Shown piece after piece: positions 1-5,374 of a DNA stretch of 9,510 nt (position 1 is the stretch's first letter; every line of letters starts with the position of its first letter). The stretch is from Betaproteobacteria bacterium. Its GTDB lineage: Bacteria; Pseudomonadota; Gammaproteobacteria; Burkholderiales; Burkholderiaceae_E. Both the position numbers and the translations under genes were made by a program. The notes under the pieces were generated by a model that was given only the letters and a program-made list of their open reading frames with translations, was not told the DNA's origin and did no database searches. Where the stretch lies: the NCBI GenBank assembly GCA_009922405.1, contig RFVZ01000091.1, positions 1 to 9,510 on the forward strand. The letters are read 5' to 3'.

Positions 1-15
1 AGCAACGTTCGTCAT
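1..15 (-). CDS. atpE: ATP synthase F0 subunit c, first five codons (partial)
   Basis: Only the first five codons (M-T-N-V-A) lie inside the window; the gene runs off the left edge. The ATG at 15-13 is preceded by a strong Shine-Dalgarno sequence. The identification rests on position: in the F1F0 ATP synthase operon the gene after atpB is almost always atpE, which encodes the proton-carrying c-ring subunit of the membrane rotor. Five residues cannot confirm the family by themselves, so this is inferred from operon order. Confidence 0.75.
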
Positions 16-140
16 TTTTGACTACTCCTGGAGAAACCTTCGTAAACCGAAGAAAAAAGCAAACAAGGGAAAAAAGCGAGAGACAGAGGACGTGAGCGGG
101 ACGACAAAGAACGTAAACGGACGCGGCTGCAAACCCTGAA
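16..140 (-). other. atpB-atpE intercistronic region, pyrimidine-rich in the mRNA sense
   Basis: This 125-bp gap has no gene. Read on the minus (transcribed) strand, about 51-123 is strongly pyrimidine-rich with T runs. A short hairpin (5-bp stem, arms 38-42 and 48-52, loop of five) lies just upstream of the atpE Shine-Dalgarno. In E. coli the U-rich region before atpE is a known translational enhancer; a similar role here is inference. No T-tract follows a strong stem, so I do not call a terminator. Confidence 0.45.
25..29 (-). promoter_or_regulatory. Shine-Dalgarno sequence of atpE
   Basis: On the minus strand AGGAG stands nine bases before the ATG at 15. It is the clearest ribosome-binding site in the window, while neighbouring atpB, parA and parB have weak or no recognisable ones. 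This fits the need to make about ten c subunits per ATP synthase from the same polycistronic mRNA. Confidence 0.8.
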
Positions 141-974
141 TTAGTGTCCTTCGTGCGCCTGACCGATGTACACCAAGGTCAGCATCATAAAGATAAAGGC
201 CTGCAACACAACGATCAAAATATGAAATATGGCCCAGCCCAAACCGGTCAGAAAGTGCAGCCCCGTGCCCCAAGTGGTCGCTGTGGCGCCCAGCAGGGCG
301 ATCAGCAAAAAAACCAATTCCCCAGCAAACATATTCCCAAAGAGTCGCATCGCCATCGAAATCGTCTTCGCAGCGTATTCGATAAGGTTTAACAGCAAAT
401 TGAATGGGGCGAGCAGGGGATGGGCGCCAAACGGGGCGCTAAAAAGCTCATGAATCCAGCCGCCAAAATGCTTGACCTTGATGCCGTAATAAATCGAGGC
501 GATCAAAATCACCAGCGACATCGCCAACGTCCCGTTCAAATCCGCGGTCGGAACGATGCGGTGGTAATGAATGGTGTGGTCGAGACCCGTAGCGCGCAGC
601 AAGAAATCTGGCAAATCGACCGGGATAAAGTCGAGTGCGTTCATGAACCCAATCCAAATAAACACCGTCAGTGCCAGTGGCGCGATGTAGGTAATGTCGC
701 CCCGCACGATCGACCGAGTCTGCTCGTGAACATACTCGACCACCGACTCGATCGCACCGACAAATCGGTTCGGGACGCCGGCATGAACCAGGCGGGCAGC
801 GCGATAAAGCAGAAAGGCGGCCAAGACAGCCATCGCCGATGACCAGAACACCGTGTCCCAGTTAATCAGCGAAAAATCAATAATGTCTTTTTGCGGTTCG
901 CCCGACGTATTGAAATGCGTCAGGTGGTGAACGATGTATTCCGAAGCGGTCGGGGCGTGAGTCTCGGCAGCCAT
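141..974 (-). CDS. atpB: F1F0 ATP synthase subunit a
   Basis: This is the membrane stator subunit that forms the two proton half-channels beside the c-ring. The 277-residue product has several strongly hydrophobic segments. It carries the family signature around SMAMRLFGNMFAGEL, including the essential arginine (Arg210, the same number as in E. coli) and Glu219. The C-terminal helix has WAIFHILIVVLQAFIF, with the conserved His and Gln of the half-channel. I chose the ATG at 974 because MAAETHAPTASEYIVHHL aligns with the usual start. An in-frame TTG at 989 would add five residues and overlap the atpI stop as TTGA, which would allow translational coupling; neither start has a good Shine-Dalgarno. 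Length and motifs are normal and the gene appears intact. Confidence 0.97.
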   Translation of the reverse strand: MAAETHAPTASEYIVHHLTHFNTSGEPQKDIIDFSLINWDTVFWSSAMAVLAAFLLYRAARLVHAGVPNRFVGAIESVVEYVHEQTRSIVRGDITYIAPLALTVFIWIGFMNALDFIPVDLPDFLLRATGLDHTIHYHRIVPTADLNGTLAMSLVILIASIYYGIKVKHFGGWIHELFSAPFGAHPLLAPFNLLLNLIEYAAKTISMAMRLFGNMFAGELVFLLIALLGATATTWGTGLHFLTGLGWAIFHILIVVLQAFIFMMLTLVYIGQAHEGH

Positions 975-985
975 TAATTCAACGT

Positions 986-1483
986 TCAACTAAAAGTCTT
1001 CGATTTAGAAACCAGCATCTCGGATCTCGCCGAACTGCGCCTTGACTGCCAATGCCACCAGGGCAACAACAGCAGGGGCGCCTTCAAAGCCACGATCCAT
1101 CCAACCAAGAGCGCAAGCCATTGCACATCGTCCTGCCCCTGCACCGCGAGCCCCAAAAGAGCCACGGATGACAGCACCTTGAGCGCTTCACCGACGAAGA
1201 ACACGACCGGGTACGTTTCCGGCGGTCGACCTCGGTGCAACGCCAGTCGCAGCGCGAACAGGCCGTTTGGAATGACTGCCGAAGCGCCCCCGTACACGAC
1301 GAAGAGTGCTTCTGGCGCCCCCGAAAAGATCCACGCACCGAGTGCACAAACCAAAACAGCGGCCATCTGGAGGCTGACGGCGACGAAAGGAAGTCGATCG
1401 CGCACAAGCCCCCAGCGGTCAAAAGAGGCCGAATGATAGGGTTTTGCTCGGGCGCCGTCAACGTGACGGGTTTGGCCGCTCAT
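986..1483 (-). CDS. atpI: ATP synthase accessory protein I (AtpI family)
   Basis: This is a small membrane protein of the AtpI/UncI family, usually the first gene of the atp operon and reported to help c-ring assembly or stability. The 165-residue product has about four hydrophobic segments (roughly residues 31-53, 58-80, 92-114 and 120-140). It shows family-like stretches VYGGASAVIPNGLFALRL and FFVGEALKVLSSVALLG. I chose the ATG at 1483, which has GGAG about eleven bases upstream and gives a length only slightly above the usual 120-130. The frame stays open for 109 more codons towards a TTG at 1810, but that part runs through a tandem repeat, gives a low-complexity Trp/Gln stretch and overlaps the start of the divergent gene, so I do not count it. 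It ends 11 bp before the atpB ATG, and its last residues are poorly conserved in character. Confidence 0.85.
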   Translation of the reverse strand: MSGQTRHVDGARAKPYHSASFDRWGLVRDRLPFVAVSLQMAAVLVCALGAWIFSGAPEALFVVYGGASAVIPNGLFALRLALHRGRPPETYPVVFFVGEALKVLSSVALLGLAVQGQDDVQWLALLVGWIVALKAPLLLLPWWHWQSRRSSARSEMLVSKSKTFS

Positions 1484-1581
1484 CCTCGACCAAGCTCCGC
1501 GAGGTGCAGGATGGTGAGACGGCGCAAGAGAAAGGTCAGGTACGCCGCTCGCTGATCTCGATCGAGCGCTTGCAGCCCGTT

Positions 1582-1597
1582 TTGGACCCGTGTCCAA
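1582..1597. promoter_or_regulatory. Palindrome ttggac-ccgt-gtccaa, possible operator
   Basis: There are perfect 6-bp arms around a 4-bp centre, about 100 bp upstream of the atpI start in the divergent region. It could be a binding site for a dimeric regulator, or its leftward TTGGAC could be part of a -35 element. A 6-bp-arm palindrome also occurs by chance often enough that this is only a candidate. Confidence 0.25.
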
Positions 1598-1660
1598 TCG
1601 AACACATGGACGTCGCTTGATTCTCTTCACTGCCCATTGACACCACTGCTGCTGCCACTG

Positions 1661-1710
1661 CTGCCATCGACCGCCATTGACCGCCATTGACCGCCTTCGA
1701 CCGCCATCTG
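1661..1710. repeat. Tandem repeat, 10-bp unit ccgccattga, five copies
   Basis: Five successive units start at 1661, 1671, 1681, 1691 and 1701. The units at 1671 and 1681 are identical (ccgccattga) and the others differ by one to three bases. A weaker 10-bp periodicity extends left to 1631 (tgcccattga). The sequence ctgctgcc occurs at the left edge (1658-1665) and again exactly 50 bp later (1708-1715), as expected from slippage of a whole block. The array lies between divergent genes, and its period is close to one DNA helical turn. Confidence 0.85.
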
Positions 1711-1757
1711 CTGCCTCATCAGGCGCTGACGAAACCCTTCGCCCAGCCCGCCAAAAG

Positions 1758-1764
1758 TAGGGGA
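1758..1764 (+). promoter_or_regulatory. Ribosome-binding site supporting a GTG start
   Basis: TAGGGGA lies seven bases before the GTG at 1772. It decides the start of the HtrA-like gene, since the first ATG in that frame (codon 36, at 1877) would cut into the hydrophobic leader. Confidence 0.6.
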
Positions 1765-1771
1765 CCCATCC

Positions 1772-2887
1772 GTGATTCATCTGATTCTCAGCGCCGCGCA
1801 GGCCCTCCAATCGCGCTCCGTTAAGGCACTCCGGGGCCTTCGTGAGCGCCGTTTTTCCCTGTCCGTATTGGCTTCGATGTCGATCGCAACGGCGACGCTA
1901 TCGGCGCTTCTGCTTTGGAGCCCGGGCGCACGGTCCACGGCTGTGTTGGCCCCAAGCCCAACACAGGCCCCCCTGGTGCTCGCCCGCTATGCTCAATCGG
2001 TGGTCAAAATCGAGGCGACGATCCTACAGGGTGGCCGATCGGTTGCGACGCTGGGTCGCACACGCGAGGGCTCTGGCGTGCTGATCGATCCTCAAACGAT
2101 TGTCACGATTGGCTACCTGATCATGGAAGCCGAGAGCGTGCGGATCCTGACGGCTTCCGGTCGTAGTGTGCCGGCAACGGTGGTGGGTTATGACCACGCC
2201 ACGGGACTGGGCGTCCTGCGCGCGCTATTGCCCCTAGACGGAAATCCCTTACCGCTGGGGGACTCGGATCAAATTCACGAATCGCATTCCGTCTTGACAA
2301 TCGGACAAGGCGAGACTGAGGCAACCCCCCTGATCGTCGTCTCCCGAAAGCCCTTCGCCGGGAGCTGGGAATACCTGGTCGAGCAGCCGATCTATACCTT
2401 TCCACCCGTCAACAACTGGAGCGGCTCTGCCCTCATTTCTGCCGAGGGCGACTTAATCGGGATTGGCTCCCTGATTGTTGAGGACGCGACCGGCAGCAAA
2501 TCGGGGGTTCCCGGAAACCTGTTTGTGCCAGTCAATCTCTTGAAACCCATCCTGGCAGACTTAAAAACGCGCGGGCGCTCCTCAAAACCCGCTCAGCCGT
2601 GGCTTGGGCTCACCACCGAGAGCATCCGCGGAAGCCTGACCGTCGTCAGGGTGGCGGGCGGAGGCCCCGCTGAACTGGCGGGCGTCGAAGTAGGCGACAT
2701 CGTCGTCGGCGTGGGCAGCGATTCAGAACAGATCAAGGATCAGGCCGACTTTTATCGCCGAATCTGGAAATCCGGCCCAGCCGGAACCCGCGTCGCCTTG
2801 CGTCTGCTGCAGGGTGGATCGCTCAAAGAGATCTCAGTTGAGTCCGTAGATCGACATGACTTTTTACTGCACCCCGCCGGAATCTAA
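1772..2887 (+). CDS. HtrA/DegP-like S1C protein with PDZ domain, catalytic triad degenerate
   Basis: The 371-residue protein has three parts. First is an N-terminal basic stretch followed by a hydrophobic segment (about residues 29-49), a signal peptide or membrane anchor placing the rest in the periplasm. Second is a trypsin-like S1C fold (about 70-262). Third is one PDZ domain (about 276-355). The S1C blocks are recognisable, but two triad positions are changed: where HtrA proteins have TNNHV this has TIGYL (Tyr115 for His), and where they have TDLAV it has TGLGV (Gly145 for Asp). The nucleophile position keeps a serine (NWSGSAL, Ser217). Proteolysis by the usual mechanism is therefore unlikely. 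I recall similar proteins with the same substitutions in other Proteobacteria, so this appears to be an established variant family and not a decaying gene; a chaperone, sensor or scaffold role is inference. The GTG start is supported by TAGGGGA seven bases upstream. The gene diverges from atpI and ends 17 bp from the parB stop. Confidence 0.9.
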   Translation: MIHLILSAAQALQSRSVKALRGLRERRFSLSVLASMSIATATLSALLLWSPGARSTAVLAPSPTQAPLVLARYAQSVVKIEATILQGGRSVATLGRTREGSGVLIDPQTIVTIGYLIMEAESVRILTASGRSVPATVVGYDHATGLGVLRALLPLDGNPLPLGDSDQIHESHSVLTIGQGETEATPLIVVSRKPFAGSWEYLVEQPIYTFPPVNNWSGSALISAEGDLIGIGSLIVEDATGSKSGVPGNLFVPVNLLKPILADLKTRGRSSKPAQPWLGLTTESIRGSLTVVRVAGGGPAELAGVEVGDIVVGVGSDSEQIKDQADFYRRIWKSGPAGTRVALRLLQGGSLKEISVESVDRHDFLLHPAGI

Positions 2888-2904
2888 CCCACGAACGGGG
2901 GCTC

Positions 2905-3801
2905 CTATCGCTCCAACAACGAATCCAACTTCAAACGACCCAGAAGGGCCTCAAATCCTTCTGCATCGTTGAAGTACATCACGAGCCGACCACGCCCCCG
3001 AGCAGTCGCCGCGATCTCTACGCGGGTTGCCAAGGCATCCGATAACTGCTGAGAGAATCGCTCGAGGTCCTGATCCGGAGCCACCGCGCGGCGCCTGACT
3101 GGACTCTGGGCCGTCTCGCGATCGCGTTGCCAGTTCGCGATCAGCTTTTCCGTTTCGCGCACGGTCAGGCGCTCCGCGACAATCCGATTTGCAAAAAGGA
3201 TCTGGACCGCTGGCTCGACCGCGAGCAATGCCCTCGCATGCCCCATATCGAGATCGCCGGCCAACAACAGGGCCTGGACCGACTCTGCCAAGTTCAGTAA
3301 CCGTAACAAGTTCGAGGTCGCACTGCGCGAACGACCAATCGCCTCTGCACACCGCTCATGCGTAAAGTGAAATTCGTCAATCAAACGCTGGATCGCCTGA
3401 GCTTCCTCGAGCGGATTTAAATCCTCGCGCTGAATATTCTCAATCAGCGCGATTGAGAGGGCCTGCTCATCGGCAACTTCGCGCTGAATCACCGGAACTT
3501 GATCCAAACCCGCCAGTTGGGCTGCGCGCCAACGACGCTCCCCCGCAATAATTTCGAACCGCCCGTTGCCATCGGGTCGAACCAAGATTGGCTGGATCAG
3601 TCCGTGGACGCTGATCGAGGCCGCCAATTCGTGCAAGGCGCCTTCATCCATTCGAGATCGGGGTTGATAGCGTCCCGGGTAAAGGGCAAGGACCGGTAGG
3701 CTAGGGCTTGCGAATGCCTCTGGCGCGGTTTGTGGTGTTGGGTCGGCGCCGAGCAATGCGTCGAGGCCTCTGCCTAAGCCTTTGTTTTTCTTAGCGTTCA
3801 T
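2905..3801 (-). CDS. parB: Chromosome partitioning protein ParB (CTPase clamp, parS-binding)
   Basis: ParB binds parS sites, switches to a CTP-bound sliding clamp and spreads along DNA near the origin. There it stimulates ParA ATPase and helps load SMC/MukB-type condensins. The 298 residues show the basic N-terminal start with GLGRGLDALLG (ParA-interaction region, residues 8-18). The nucleotide-binding motifs are GERRWRA (87-93) and ENIQRED (121-127). A helix-turn-helix follows (about 147-170, CAEAIGRSRSATSNLLRLL), then GHARALL (187-193), and a C-terminal dimerisation region after a linker of about residues 225-240. Length is normal. The ATG lies 6 bp after the parA stop without a strong Shine-Dalgarno, suggesting coupling to parA. 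A perfect parS lies 3.5 kb upstream, at the head of the same operon. Confidence 0.97.
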   Translation of the reverse strand: MNAKKNKGLGRGLDALLGADPTPQTAPEAFASPSLPVLALYPGRYQPRSRMDEGALHELAASISVHGLIQPILVRPDGNGRFEIIAGERRWRAAQLAGLDQVPVIQREVADEQALSIALIENIQREDLNPLEEAQAIQRLIDEFHFTHERCAEAIGRSRSATSNLLRLLNLAESVQALLLAGDLDMGHARALLAVEPAVQILFANRIVAERLTVRETEKLIANWQRDRETAQSPVRRRAVAPDQDLERFSQQLSDALATRVEIAATARGRGRLVMYFNDAEGFEALLGRLKLDSLLER

Positions 3802-3807
3802 TCGAGC

Positions 3808-4626
3808 TCAAAGTTTCGAATCAGAAGAGGGCCGCAAGGCTTTCAGGCGCTCGAGAAGTTCGGTGGCGAACTCCCGATACGCCTTTGCGCCCCGCGAGGC
3901 CGGATCAAAACTCACCCCGGGCTCGCCATAACTGGGCGCTTCCGCTAGGCGAACATTGCGCGGAATCACGGTGCGAAATACCTTGTCACCGAAATGGGTT
4001 TCTAACTGTTGCGCCACCTGCTGCTGCAGGGTCGTTCTAGAATCAAACATTACTCGCAGCAGCCCGATCCACTGCAAATCCGGATTGAAATTTACCTGAA
4101 CCTTGCGGATGGAATTCACCAGATCCGAAAGTCCTTCGAGAGCAAAGTATTCGCACTGCATCGGAATCAGCGCGCCCTGCGCGCTACATAGGCCGTTGAG
4201 CGTCAGCATCGAGAGGGAGGGGGGGCAATCAATCAGAACGATGTCGTAGTCGCATCCCACCGCGGTCAATGCATCGCGCAACCGGTACTCCCGGTTCTCA
4301 AGACCGACCAATTCAACCTCCGCACCGGCCAGTTCACGGTTTGCGGGCAGGACATCGTAGGGCGCGCTTGGACAGCGTTGCCGGACTTCCGCAATCGAGG
4401 CCAATCCGAGCAGGACTTGATAGACCGATCGGTCCAACACGCGCTTATCCACACCACTCCCCATGGTGGCATTGCCTTGCGGGTCGAGATCAATCAGCAA
4501 GATCCGCTGGCCGCCCAGGCCAAGCGCCGCTGCCAGATTGACCGCGGTCGTGGTCTTCCCGACCCCGCCTTTCTGGTTGGCGACCACAAAGGTTCGGGGT
4601 TGAACGGCTTGGATGGCGGTACTCAT
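3808..4626 (-). CDS. parA: Chromosome partitioning ATPase ParA (Soj family)
   Basis: ParA is a P-loop ATPase that binds DNA non-specifically as an ATP dimer and, released by ParB, moves the origin region. From the ATG at 4626 the protein has 272 residues, a usual length for chromosomal ParA. It shows the deviant Walker A KGGVGKTT (19-26, with the signature lysine at 19), Walker A' LIDLDPQGN (44-52) and Walker B IVLIDCPPS (129-137). The motif RNVRLAEAPSYGEP (223-236) is typical of Soj/ParA. An in-frame ATG at 4680 would overlap rsmG by 38 bp and add 18 residues unlike any ParA N-terminus I know, so I reject it. The start region is duplicated in tandem with a 20-bp period (see the repeat at 4609-4646), and there is no clear Shine-Dalgarno, so initiation probably depends on translation of the preceding frame. 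Confidence 0.96.
   Translation of the reverse strand: MSTAIQAVQPRTFVVANQKGGVGKTTTAVNLAAALGLGGQRILLIDLDPQGNATMGSGVDKRVLDRSVYQVLLGLASIAEVRQRCPSAPYDVLPANRELAGAEVELVGLENREYRLRDALTAVGCDYDIVLIDCPPSLSMLTLNGLCSAQGALIPMQCEYFALEGLSDLVNSIRKVQVNFNPDLQWIGLLRVMFDSRTTLQQQVAQQLETHFGDKVFRTVIPRNVRLAEAPSYGEPGVSFDPASRGAKAYREFATELLERLKALRPSSDSKL
4445..4453. promoter_or_regulatory. Perfect DnaA-box sequence inside parA
   Basis: TTATCCACA matches the strong DnaA box consensus exactly. It lies in coding sequence where ParA has the conserved residues V-D-K-R, so protein coding can explain most of it. I found no second box nearby and no AT-rich unwinding stretch, so this is not an origin. It might bind DnaA, but a single site proves nothing. 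Confidence 0.3.
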
Positions 4627-4646
4627 ATTTGGATGGTCGTGCTCAT
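4609..4646 (-). repeat. Imperfect 18-bp direct repeat duplicating the parA start
   Basis: In the coding sense the two copies are ATGAGCACGACCATCCAA (4646-4629) and ATGAGTACCGCCATCCAA (4626-4609). They match at 15 of 18 positions, with 2 bp between them (20-bp period). The second copy holds the start of parA (MSTAIQ); the first encodes the near-identical MSTTIQ in another frame and begins with an ATG overlapping the rsmG TGA. The likeliest origin is a 20-bp tandem duplication of the original parA start. Because 20 is not a multiple of three, the older start was put out of frame. Confidence 0.75.
4623..4646 (-). CDS. Possible seven-codon leader frame (MSTTIQI) between rsmG and parA
   Basis: The frame starts with an ATG at 4646 that overlaps the rsmG stop as ATGA. 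It reads M-S-T-T-I-Q-I and stops with a TGA at 4625-4623, which overlaps the parA ATG (4626-4624) again as ATGA. A ribosome finishing rsmG could restart here and then restart again at parA, passing through the region that lacks a Shine-Dalgarno. It may simply be the relic of a displaced parA start; no product function is proposed. Translation is not shown by sequence alone. Confidence 0.3.
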   Translation of the reverse strand: MSTTIQI

Positions 4647-4699
4647 TCGCGGCGAAGCCAGACCAGATGGCGCTGTGCATTCAAGAAAGGCACGACCAT
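4633..4699 (-). promoter_or_regulatory. 10-bp inverted repeat that could mask parA initiation
   Basis: The arms atggtcgtgc (4633-4642) and gcacgaccat (4690-4699) are perfectly complementary, with a 47-base loop covering the end of rsmG. In the mRNA the second arm lies 7-16 bases before the parA ATG, where a ribosome must bind, and begins right after the rsmG stop. Translation of the rsmG end would melt the stem, so parA could depend on rsmG translation. Folding is inferred from complementarity only. Confidence 0.35.
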
Positions 4700-5374
4700 T
4701 TCCTCGACCTCTTCGACAACCCACGGCGGCGAGACGCCTTCAATCTCCGAATCTGGGCGGAGCCCCTTCAGCGCCACCAATCGGGTTTGTTCACCCGCGA
4801 TGGCACCCACGTCATGGGCAAAATCGTCGAGCGTGGCATAGGCGCGACAGGTGATCAAATCGAAGGGCACTGGGCTCTGCACCGATTGAACCCTCTGACA
4901 CATCACCCGCACCCGGTCGGTCAGGTTGAGACTGGCCGACGCCTGACGCAAAAAAGCCGCCTTTTTCGACACCGATTCAACCAGCGTATAACGAACCTGC
5001 GGCCACACGAGCGCGATCGGGATCGCCGGCAAACCCCCGCCTGACCCAATATCGGCGAGTTCGGGGGGCAGGGTCGTCAGGGCAGTCCGGTGTTGCCCCC
5101 AGTATTGCTCCCAGTGTCGCTTCAGGGAGGGAACCACTGCCAAGCTATCGAGCAGATGTTGCACGAGCATGCTCTGAGGGTCTCGGATTGCGGTCAGGTT
5201 ATAGACCTGATTCCATTTTGAGAGCAAGGAAAGATACTCGAGAAGCGCTGCCTGAACCGAGCCATCGACCACCAGACCGAGCCGCTCCAAGCCCTCCGCC
5301 AATAACGATGCCAAGTCCAGCGAATGCGTCGAATTCTGCGGGGGCGCAGCCACGCTCTCCCGATGCGAGCCCAT
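4643..5374 (-). CDS. rsmG: 16S rRNA (guanine-527-N7)-methyltransferase RsmG (GidB)
   Basis: RsmG uses S-adenosylmethionine to methylate G527 of 16S rRNA; in several bacteria its loss gives low-level streptomycin resistance. The 243-residue protein has the family N-terminal block with LLSKWNQVYNLTAIRDPQS (50-68) and HLLDSLAV (73-80). The SAM-binding loop is LADIGSGGGLPAIPIAL (106-122), followed by VESVSKKAAFLRQ (132-144) and the ITCRAYATLDDF block (174-185). It is longer than the E. coli protein (207 residues), through an N-terminal extension of about 20 residues and extra sequence around 85-105 (KRHWEQYWGQHRTALTTLPP) before the SAM loop. Its ATG shares one base with the mnmG stop (TGATG), so it is probably translated by coupling. 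Its stop overlaps the leader frame before parA. Confidence 0.96.
   Translation of the reverse strand: MGSHRESVAAPPQNSTHSLDLASLLAEGLERLGLVVDGSVQAALLEYLSLLSKWNQVYNLTAIRDPQSMLVQHLLDSLAVVPSLKRHWEQYWGQHRTALTTLPPELADIGSGGGLPAIPIALVWPQVRYTLVESVSKKAAFLRQASASLNLTDRVRVMCQRVQSVQSPVPFDLITCRAYATLDDFAHDVGAIAGEQTRLVALKGLRPDSEIEGVSPPWVVEEVEEMVVPFLNAQRHLVWLRRE

Larger units (their letters stand above)
1484..1771. other. Divergent intergenic region between atpI and the HtrA-like gene
   Basis: This 288-bp gap must hold the promoter of the atp operon (leftward) and probably that of the HtrA-like gene (rightward), because no upstream gene is co-directional with either. I see a 10-bp-period repeat, a 16-bp palindrome at 1582-1597 and the palindrome CTCGATCGAG at 1557-1566. 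I could not find a convincing sigma-70 -35/-10 pair for either gene by eye: TTGGAC (leftward, in the 1582-1597 palindrome) and TTGACA (rightward, 1637-1642) lack good -10 partners. Confidence 0.6.

Noticed and set aside
38..52. Hairpin as an intrinsic terminator before atpE
   Set aside because: The stem is only 5 bp, it sits directly before a strong Shine-Dalgarno, and read-through into atpE is required for the operon.
1484..1810. Open minus-strand frame extending atpI by 109 codons to a TTG at 1810
   Set aside because: It runs through the 10-bp repeat, yields low-complexity Trp/Gln sequence, overlaps the divergent gene's start and would more than double the usual AtpI N-terminus.
2860..2910. 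Terminator between the convergent HtrA-like gene and parB
   Set aside because: The 17-bp gap has only a 3-bp possible stem (ccc/ggg) and no T-tract on either strand; I cannot support an intrinsic terminator.
4627..4680. Upstream ATG for parA at 4680
   Set aside because: It would overlap rsmG by 38 bp, has no Shine-Dalgarno, and adds 18 residues not expected before the ParA P-loop; the ATG at 4626 gives a normal ParA start.
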